Below are positions 5,286 to 10,599 of a stretch of DNA of 10,599 bases, piece by piece. Source of the DNA: Marine Group II euryarchaeote MED-G33. GTDB lineage: Archaea; Thermoplasmatota; Poseidoniia; Poseidoniales; Thalassarchaeaceae. Each line of letters opens with the position of its first letter. The first letter of the stretch is position 1. Below the pieces are notes generated by a model. That model worked only from the letters and a program-made list of their open reading frames with translations, had not been told where the DNA came from and made no database searches. The DNA lies in NCBI GenBank assembly GCA_949538655.1, contig CATISE010000172.1:1-10599 (forward strand), in the 5' to 3' direction. A program made the translations under genes and the position numbers.

Positions 5286-7345
5286 CCTTCAATTCGCAGA
5301 TTTCGTCCGCACCCACCGCAAGGAATTCGAACGGGTCGAACTTTTGTTTCGACAGGATTTGAGATGCCACATGCGGGGCAATCAACCGTTGGAATTTCTC
5401 TCGCCAAAGCCCTCTCATAATCATCTGATAGTGAATCATCACCAAGCGTTCTTTCGTAATCATGCCGTGGTGAAATGATGGCCAACGGAATCATCAAGAC
5501 GGCACATGCTGCTGCGATTCCCATGACAAATGTTGGTGGTAATGCTGACAAAACATACACGTAACTCATTAGCCCCCCGAATGCAATTGAAGAGATTCCA
5601 ACAATCCATCTTGAACGATATTGTGTCAATCGAACTCCGATTACAATTCCCGTGACAAGGAGTAAAATAGTCGCCAAGAGAGTCACAAATGGGGAGAATA
5701 AAGCACTCCCAGCAACAACATATTCGACTTCGAACTTATCGTTGTCAGACAACCCGTCGACTTTAATCGAAACAACTTCAGAGACCCCAGTTCGATAGTG
5801 AGACACTTTCATGTTCTCGGGCAAATCTTCTTTGATGACAGTGAATAATCCTGAAAAAGCACTTGTCGTCAATGTTGCAGTCAAGTCTACCGATGGTTCG
5901 CTATTCATCGTCCATATTCCAGTTCCCAATTGGGGTCGGATAAAGTCAGAGATGAAGAGAATCCGTTCTTCACCAGACAACTCCAATACGACATCGATCC
6001 GAATTTTCATCGGAGCATCATCAATGCCCGTAACTCCCATGAGGTCGAGTTCAACCTCTGGATTCATATCAAACAAATCGGCCTCGAACAACCCATCTGG
6101 ATTGAGGGCCAAACCCGTATTGCCCAAGAACACCTCGAGGTTTCTGGTACTACCATCGATGTGATTCAACAATGCCTCTTTCTCAGCGTCATCTACCCGA
6201 CCATTCTCCCTTAGGTTAGATGGAATCGACGCACCCTGGATCTGAGTGAATAGATGGTCTGATGGCAAGGAATTGTTGCCAATGTTATCCATGCCCCAGC
6301 GTAACCAAGAAGCCATTGAACCTTCAATTTCAAGGTCGACTGAACGTGTAATGTGTGTACCATCATATTTGACATCAATATCAATGTCTAAGCGGCTACT
6401 CACGGCCCTTGCGGGTTCACCGAAGTGGTAGTTTTGAGTCCCCCCTCCTTCTTCGAAAGTGATTTCATGCATACGTCCAGAGGTGAGGGGAACATCTCCA
6501 TTGTTCAACCAAATGGACAGATTAATCTGATAATTACCATCTGTGGGGCTGGAACCAGGATTCCAAACAAATGGAACTTCAACACCACCAGATACGATAC
6601 TGGGTGAACGAACATCACTGATTACAAGTCCACCAACCTTGAACTCAAAGTCTTCAAGAGACGACCACATTCGTTCACCGAAACCGGATTTCATGATGAC
6701 TGGGAAGAAAACCTCGTCACCCACTACCAGTGAGTTTGGCATGTCGATTGTGACCAATGGCAAATTCACTCGCACGGCACTACCGGTGTCTTCACCCCAA
6801 ACGAATCGAATGGATGATTCATCACCTGGTTGTGTAAACAGCAGACTTCTAACGGCGAAAGTCACTTCGATCTCATCGTTCATGCTCACAGCAATTTGTG
6901 GGATTTCAATGTCGATTGCAATCATATCAGTGCCGGTCATAAACGCCCCAGGTGTTCCACTTTCCGCGGTGTATACATTATTTCCAATCTGAATGTCGAT
7001 GGTTGCGTTGGCATATACACCAGCAGCATTTTCCACTTCGTAAGCGATATTGAATCTCCATGTTGATTCTGGAATCGTTGCACTCTGTTTCCAAATGATA
7101 CTCCATGTTTCGATTTCTTCAGTACCTTGAGCGGATTGACTAACTCCTTTCTCATTGATGCCCACCAACTCATTCTCAAATGGAGTCATTGTGGCATCAT
7201 CATTTTCTCCAATCAGATAGAGTTCGAACTCGTTTGGCCCACAGCATACCACTTCTGCACTTGCAGATGGTAAACTCAGTGGGGCTAGAGACGCCAGTAA
7301 GATGACCAGAACCGCACAGACTCGACGAGATTGGCGCGCCTGCAT
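5282..7345 (-). CDS. Membrane protein with secreted beta-rich ectodomain, three C-terminal helices and a cytoplasmic zinc ribbon
   Basis: 687 residues, function unknown. Basic residues then a hydrophobic stretch (residues 9-25) and S-A-S-A at 27-30 form a clear signal peptide, with cleavage likely after Ala30. Residues 31-~545 are predicted to be extracytoplasmic and rich in beta strands, probably several Ig-like or related modules; ~194-285 looks like one. An insert around 378-392 (ENGRVDDAEKEAL) is rich in Asn, Asp and Glu and faintly resembles an EF-hand/dockerin loop. Three membrane helices follow at about 553-571, 580-602 and 605-624. The last ~60 residues face the cytoplasm and end with a four-Cys zinc ribbon (C656-x2-C659, C676-x2-C679; CPACG and CGGCGR). 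This suggests a surface sensor or assembly protein that communicates with a cytoplasmic nucleic acid or protein partner. It follows gltX by 57 bases and converges on the DHH-like gene with a four-base overlap. No named family was recognised. Confidence 0.8.
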   Translation of the reverse strand: MQARQSRRVCAVLVILLASLAPLSLPSASAEVVCCGPNEFELYLIGENDDATMTPFENELVGINEKGVSQSAQGTEEIETWSIIWKQSATIPESTWRFNIAYEVENAAGVYANATIDIQIGNNVYTAESGTPGAFMTGTDMIAIDIEIPQIAVSMNDEIEVTFAVRSLLFTQPGDESSIRFVWGEDTGSAVRVNLPLVTIDMPNSLVVGDEVFFPVIMKSGFGERMWSSLEDFEFKVGGLVISDVRSPSIVSGGVEVPFVWNPGSSPTDGNYQINLSIWLNNGDVPLTSGRMHEITFEEGGGTQNYHFGEPARAVSSRLDIDIDVKYDGTHITRSVDLEIEGSMASWLRWGMDNIGNNSLPSDHLFTQIQGASIPSNLRENGRVDDAEKEALLNHIDGSTRNLEVFLGNTGLALNPDGLFEADLFDMNPEVELDLMGVTGIDDAPMKIRIDVVLELSGEERILFISDFIRPQLGTGIWTMNSEPSVDLTATLTTSAFSGLFTVIKEDLPENMKVSHYRTGVSEVVSIKVDGLSDNDKFEVEYVVAGSALFSPFVTLLATILLLVTGIVIGVRLTQYRSRWIVGISSIAFGGLMSYVYVLSALPPTFVMGIAAACAVLMIPLAIISPRHDYERTLGDDSLSDDYERALAREIPTVDCPACGISNPVETKVRPVRIPCGGCGRNLRIEG

Positions 7346-7376
7346 AATCTGGCGACAGAGAGTTTTGCCTTAGAAC

Positions 7377-7398
7377 CTCTCGTGCGCGCGCGTGAGAG
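7377..7398 (-). repeat. Imperfect hairpin with alternating GC core between gltX and the membrane-protein gene
   Basis: CTCTC (7377-7381) and GAGAG (7394-7398) flank GTGCGCGCGCGT, whose GCGCGCGCG core (7384-7392) is alternating purine-pyrimidine. On the minus-strand transcript the outer stem forms, two mismatches follow, then an inner GCGC stem. It occupies most of the 57-base gap and lacks a clear T-tract, so an intercistronic processing or attenuating hairpin is more plausible than a full terminator. No TATA-like box for the downstream gene was seen. Confidence 0.4.
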
Positions 7399-7402
7399 TA
7401 AC

Positions 7403-9142
7403 TTACCCGTGTAAACGGATTAATCGACGCACTCCACCTTCGTCCACACCCTCTATGATTGCAAACCCCATTCGTTCCAGTTGGACGATTGTTCCGTCTG
7501 GATAATCGTTGTGTTCCAACAAACCTTCTGCAGCAATCAATTCATCATCTTCTTCTAAGAGCAATATTGCAGGCTGAGCCATATTTTGAGGTAGCCAATG
7601 AATGATGGGGGTGTTGCCAACGCGTTCTGTACGAATGACTTCACCCGCCCATTCATCTCCCGTTTTTTGGTGATTGATTCCAATATCGGCAAAATCCTTC
7701 AATCGTTTTTCTCCGGGTTGTGAAAAATCATCTTGAGCAATGTTGACCTTGATGACCTCTCCTCCAAGTGGCCATTGGCGAACGCCCTTGTCAGGGTGTT
7801 CAGGGTGGATGGGTAGAGTGACTTCGTTAAGGGAAATTTCAGAGATGTCTAGAATCACCGAACGAGGATTTCGCACAAATGAAAGTCTTGGTGCCTCCGC
7901 ATCAACCGCCTTGGCGTTGAGACTGTTGAGGGTTGACATGGGGACTGCAATATCCTTCTGTGTCAGTCCTAGATCAATCCAGAATTTACGCATGGCTCCG
8001 GCATCATATCCGCGACGACGTAGTGCTCTGAGCGTCGGTAGGCGTGGGTCATCCCATCCTGAAAACTGACCGGCTTCGATGTCCTTCTTCATCTGCGATG
8101 TACTGAACCCGCCAAATTCGTGTACCTTGACGCGACCCCAATAGAGAGTTTCAGGATATTCCCAGCCGAACTTTTCGTAGAGTAATATTTGCTTACGAGT
8201 GGAATCCATGAGGTCTTTCCCTCGAACAATGTGGGTCACGCCCTGCAAATGATCCTCTACAGCGCTTTGGAAGTCGAGTAGCGGCCAAACCTTGTATCTG
8301 TCGCCGACAAGTGGATGGTCTGCGTGTTGAATACGCAATGCCGGCCAGTCCCGAAGCGCTGGATTGGGAAGGGTCATGTCTGTTCGAATTCGAATGACTG
8401 CACCACCCGGCTGAATAGTGCCATCATTCATCTCATCCCATAGTTGAAGATTCTCTTCTGTCGCCCGGTCTCGACAGGGACAGACCGTTTTGGAAATTCG
8501 GAATTCCTTGAATTCTTCACCTGAGCATTGGCACACGTATGCGTGCCCTTGTGCCAAGGTCTTCGAGGCATGTTCGAGATAGATATCCATTCGATCTGAT
8601 GCTTTCAATATGCGATTGGGTGCGCATCCCGAGAGCCAAGTAAAGTCGTCTTCAATCATCGAATACGCTTCGGGGTCTGGTCGTTTGACAACAGCATCTG
8701 TGTCATCGAATCGAAGAATGACTTCGCCATCATACATCTTGGCATATTCTGTATTGATGACAACACCTCTGGCATGGCCCAATGAAAGTGGACCATTTGG
8801 GTTGGGTGCAAACCGCAATACAACCTTACCAGATTCTGCATTGGGCAACGGCGGCAATCCTTCGCGTCGCTCTTTTGTTTTCTTCTCCAGGGCATCCGGG
8901 GACTCAGATTCCAAAATTGAGCGAATATGGTCTAACCCTTTTTCAGCGGCGAGGGCATTGGCTTCGTGAACTTGGCTGGATATGAATGCGGTCAGCTGTT
9001 TTGCTTGACTTCGCAGGTCGGGGTTTTCCCCCATGACTCGACCCATGACCGAACCGACTTGTCCTTGCCCATCATACTCGAGTGCATTTTGCAAGGCATA
9101 CTTCCGCAGCAGAGCAACGACTGCAGGTTCTAGTTCGCCCAT
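7403..9142 (-). CDS. gltX: Glutamyl-tRNA synthetase, archaeal type
   Basis: Class I synthetase that charges tRNA with glutamate; in archaea it usually also charges tRNA-Gln for later amidation by GatDE. The product is 579 residues. MGELEPAVVALLRKYALQNA and the G-x-V-x-G-R-V-M-G-E-N-P-D-L-R-S segment are the archaeal N-terminal helical region. LRFAPNPNGPLSLGHA (SLGH at residues 120-123) is the HIGH signature. FDDTDAVVKRPDPEAY, the CQC and CPC pairs (204/206, 221/223; possible zinc site), IVRGKDLMDSTRKQ and FSTSQMKKDI (the KMSKS position, 346-355) follow. GWDDPRLPTLRALRRRG starts the linker to the beta-barrel anticodon-binding domain of the archaeal/eukaryotic subclass. ATG 9142 was chosen because it begins the conserved N-terminus; an upstream in-frame ATG at 9271 would add 43 unrelated residues inside rnhB. 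This start codon lies in the loop of a palindrome. The gene is 40 bases after rnhB, probably in the same operon. Confidence 0.96.
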   Translation of the reverse strand: MGELEPAVVALLRKYALQNALEYDGQGQVGSVMGRVMGENPDLRSQAKQLTAFISSQVHEANALAAEKGLDHIRSILESESPDALEKKTKERREGLPPLPNAESGKVVLRFAPNPNGPLSLGHARGVVINTEYAKMYDGEVILRFDDTDAVVKRPDPEAYSMIEDDFTWLSGCAPNRILKASDRMDIYLEHASKTLAQGHAYVCQCSGEEFKEFRISKTVCPCRDRATEENLQLWDEMNDGTIQPGGAVIRIRTDMTLPNPALRDWPALRIQHADHPLVGDRYKVWPLLDFQSAVEDHLQGVTHIVRGKDLMDSTRKQILLYEKFGWEYPETLYWGRVKVHEFGGFSTSQMKKDIEAGQFSGWDDPRLPTLRALRRRGYDAGAMRKFWIDLGLTQKDIAVPMSTLNSLNAKAVDAEAPRLSFVRNPRSVILDISEISLNEVTLPIHPEHPDKGVRQWPLGGEVIKVNIAQDDFSQPGEKRLKDFADIGINHQKTGDEWAGEVIRTERVGNTPIIHWLPQNMAQPAILLLEEDDELIAAEGLLEHNDYPDGTIVQLERMGFAIIEGVDEGGVRRLIRLHG

Positions 9143-9150
9143 AGGGCGAA
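9134..9150. promoter_or_regulatory. Perfect 7-3-7 inverted repeat over the gltX start codon
   Basis: TTCGCCC (9134-9140), ATA (9141-9143), GGGCGAA (9144-9150). On the minus-strand mRNA the sequence is TTCGCCC-TAT-GGGCGAA, so the gltX ATG spans the loop and the first stem base. Part of the repeat encodes Met-Gly-Glu, so coding constraint explains one arm but not the other. It could be a translational control hairpin or a DNA operator. Its core matches that at 281-293 except for the central base. Confidence 0.5.
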
Positions 9151-9182
9151 ACCGCTCGTATCCTGTTCTTGAACATGCAGGC

Positions 9183-9911
9183 TCAAAATAGGGTACGCTG
9201 CGCGTTCGGGGGTGAATTCGGGTCATCCGGCCTCTGTGGAGGTGGCGAATTGTGTACTCGTCCCCATGCATCTTTCACTGTGGCCCAACCCCATCGCAAA
9301 CAATCGTGTGGTTCCGTCCCCTGAATGAGTTGAGGCACAGCCGCGATTGTTTTCGGATCAGATGGATATCCTGAACCAACTTCAATACCAATTTCAGTCG
9401 CAAGTGATTCCAATGCACGATCCCGTGCAACTTTGGCTAGTATCGATGCCCCTGCTACGGCCAAAAAGTGCAAATCTGCACCATGTCGACTGTCCATTGA
9501 CCATCCATCCCAAGGCCAATCGGGTAGTCTGCTGGCTACATTATTCCCAAAACGTCCCGCATCCGTATCACATGCATCCAGTTGTAGAATCCCTCTTCCT
9601 TCGATGCGTAACTTCCGAGCCAATGAAGCAAACAGAGTGACTTCGTGGTCATTGAGGTTGGTCAATGCCATCGCGCGATCTATCTCAGCAGGTTTGGAAA
9701 TATGCAATGCAAAAACCCAATTCCTAATTTCGGCTTGTTCACGAATCCATGTATCGAGTTCGATACGTTTGGATTTTGAAAGTAACTTTGAATCCGTCAC
9801 ACCCGCATCGTGCAACAGGGGTAAATCGGTTTCCGGGATACACAGTGCACCGACAACGAGAGGTCCGATTACGGGACCCCGTCCGGCTTCATCGATTCCG
9901 ATTCTCCACAT
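9183..9911 (-). CDS. rnhB: Ribonuclease HII
   Basis: Endonuclease that nicks the RNA strand of RNA/DNA hybrids and removes misincorporated ribonucleotides and primer remnants during replication. The product is 242 residues. RIGIDEAGRGPVIGPLVVGA at the N-terminus has catalytic Asp7 and Glu8; TDSKLLS (Asp40-Ser-Lys42) is the family's D-S-K-x-L motif. LQLDACD supplies the third acidic residue (Asp112), and GASILAKVARDRALE supplies the fourth (Asp164). The GYPSDPKT segment is also typical. ATG 9911 was chosen because MWRIGIDEAG is the usual close spacing of the start to the motif. An in-frame ATG at 9941 would overlap the upstream gene and add ten atypical residues. The last ~22 residues are a Pro/Asn-rich tail ending in QRTLF, resembling a short PCNA- or clamp-binding peptide. 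The gene starts four bases after the upstream stop codon and is followed by gltX after 40 bases. Confidence 0.95.
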   Translation of the reverse strand: MWRIGIDEAGRGPVIGPLVVGALCIPETDLPLLHDAGVTDSKLLSKSKRIELDTWIREQAEIRNWVFALHISKPAEIDRAMALTNLNDHEVTLFASLARKLRIEGRGILQLDACDTDAGRFGNNVASRLPDWPWDGWSMDSRHGADLHFLAVAGASILAKVARDRALESLATEIGIEVGSGYPSDPKTIAAVPQLIQGTEPHDCLRWGWATVKDAWGRVHNSPPPQRPDDPNSPPNAQRTLF

Positions 9912-9915
9912 GAAA

Positions 9916-10599
9916 TCACAGATCCAAATCCAAGCTTTCATCTGAGTTTTCTTGCTGTTTTTTGACAGGTTTTTCCCGGTGGTGTCGAACCGTTCGAGTC
10001 TCTACTGTTTCAGTCGGTTCTAGTACCTGGTTTGCTTCATGTGGTTCAGCAGTATCCAGTAAATCGTCAGATAGTGTTTCAATCGCTGAATAATCTGCTT
10101 TCTCATCATGGTGTTCGAATACGGTATCTGCCGCAGCCAAAACTTCCTCGGACGGTGCACCTTTCTTCGGCTTTGATTCTGATCTCATTTGGAACGCCAT
10201 CTTGAATGCTCCAGCATCCATTGTAGGGCTTGGTTCGGGTTGTGGTTTTCCATCGACCTTCTCGCTGAATTTCCCCATCCAATCTTCGACCTTTTCAGGT
10301 TCGACATGCCTTGCAGCAATCATTTCGTTCCATTCTTCATCTCTACGTTGCCGATAGACAACTGCTCGATGTAATACGACAGCACCAATCATGGTGACGA
10401 TGACTGAAATGAGTATTTGTCCCCAATCGTTCCAAAGCGTTTGAGCTTGGCTCAGAAATTCACTCCATGCGCTTTCCGCTTCGATATTCTCTGGACGCCA
10501 TTGTTCGGCCAAGTATTCGTATTCAGTACGGTTCGTGAATAGAATGTCTGGTTCTAACGTACTACGCATGTCAATTGTGATTTCTGCCGTTCCATTGAC
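9916..10599 (-). CDS. C-terminal part of a single-pass membrane protein with acidic cytoplasmic tail (5' truncated)
   Basis: The frame is open to the window edge (the ten codons before the first visible Met are sense), so the start lies outside. About 227 residues are visible. The first ~55 are likely extracytoplasmic, with sequons such as N-G-T and N-R-T. One membrane helix follows (QILISVIVTMIGAVVLHRAV, about residues 61-80 of the visible part), followed by basic YRQRR, which marks the cytoplasmic side. The remaining ~145 residues are low-complexity, charged and Glu/Asp/Lys/Pro-rich, ending S-L-D-L-D-L, and are probably disordered. A short segment around EEWNEMIAARHVEPEKVEDW, right after the helix, is predicted helical. 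No family was recognised. It fits the C-terminus of a large archaeal surface protein. The stop lies four bases before rnhB, so the two are probably co-transcribed. Confidence 0.75.
   Translation of the reverse strand, partial: VNGTAEITIDMRSTLEPDILFTNRTEYEYLAEQWRPENIEAESAWSEFLSQAQTLWNDWGQILISVIVTMIGAVVLHRAVVYRQRRDEEWNEMIAARHVEPEKVEDWMGKFSEKVDGKPQPEPSPTMDAGAFKMAFQMRSESKPKKGAPSEEVLAAADTVFEHHDEKADYSAIETLSDDLLDTAEPHEANQVLEPTETVETRTVRHHREKPVKKQQENSDESLDLDL

Noticed and set aside
5325..5339. TTCGA-ACGGG-TCGAA inverted repeat
   Set aside because: Short arms wholly inside the coding sequence for the zinc ribbon, and not positioned at any gene boundary.
5811..6214. Overlapping plus-strand frames inside the 687-residue gene
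   Set aside because: Shadow frames opposite a continuous coding sequence with a signal peptide, membrane helices and zinc ribbon.
7333..7340. GGCGCGCC palindrome near the start of the 687-residue gene
   Set aside because: Explained by codons 2-5 of the gene and too short to mean more than chance in this context.
8610..8969. 119-codon open frame on the plus strand
   Set aside because: Antisense to the conserved catalytic domain of gltX, with no signal of its own.
9143..9271. 43-residue N-terminal extension of GluRS from ATG 9271
   Set aside because: It overlaps the end of rnhB by 89 bases and has no resemblance to GluRS. The archaeal N-terminus begins at ATG 9142.
9912..9941. Start of RNase HII at ATG 9941
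   Set aside because: It overlaps the upstream gene and adds ten Trp/Ile-rich residues before the usual short lead-in to I-D-E-A-G.
9433..9945. 170-codon open frame on the plus strand
   Set aside because: It lies entirely antisense to rnhB, whose four catalytic acids and motifs are intact. Composition is as expected for a shadow frame.
1..10599. tRNA, rRNA, insertion sequence, CRISPR or integrase
   Set aside because: No cloverleaf, transposase, terminal repeat or array pattern was seen on reading both strands. All long frames are accounted for by cellular genes.

Overview
The window looks like a stretch of a compact euryarchaeal chromosome, most likely a marine planktonic lineage of the Marine Group II (Poseidoniales) type. 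The archaeal assignment rests on the archaeal-type uS15 with its N-terminal extension, the archaeal/eukaryotic-type glutamyl-tRNA synthetase with a long helical N-terminal region, an archaeal-style RNase HII, a PUA-domain C-terminus of tRNA-modification type, and a DHH/RecJ-like gene directly after the S15 gene. The lineage call is an inference: it comes from the very large secreted proteins built of PPC-like, CARDB-like and thrombospondin type 3 modules with a single C-terminal membrane anchor. No mobile element, CRISPR array, tRNA or rRNA was recognised.

Plus strand, 1-5285: the end of a PUA-domain protein; a 980-residue surface protein anchored by one C-terminal helix; adenine phosphoribosyltransferase (apt); ribosomal protein uS15 (rps15); and a 288-residue protein that resembles the N-terminal half of a DHH/RecJ phosphoesterase but has lost the catalytic Asp/His motifs. 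Minus strand, 10599-5282: the end of a single-pass membrane protein; RNase HII (rnhB); glutamyl-tRNA synthetase (gltX); and a 687-residue membrane protein with a secreted ectodomain, three helices and a cytoplasmic zinc ribbon. The two gene trains converge and their TAG stop codons overlap within one CTAG.

The window is gene-dense and no gap exceeds about 90 bases. The short gaps carry more inverted-repeat structure than expected. Two of these repeats, before the surface-protein gene and over the gltX start codon, share the 13-base core CGCCC-ANA-GGGCG. A 12-base inverted repeat brackets rps15, and a perfect CCCCCC-GTA-GGGGGG hairpin follows apt.

Functionally, the window mixes information-processing genes (uS15, GluRS, RNase HII, the putative RecJ/Cdc45-like relic, a PUA protein), purine salvage (Apt) and three cell-surface or membrane proteins of unknown role. 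The points most worth a second look are the catalytically dead DHH-like protein beside rps15, the shared palindrome, the rps15-flanking repeat, the UBA-like cytoplasmic tail of the surface protein, and the short PCNA/clamp-binding-like tail QRTLF on RNase HII.
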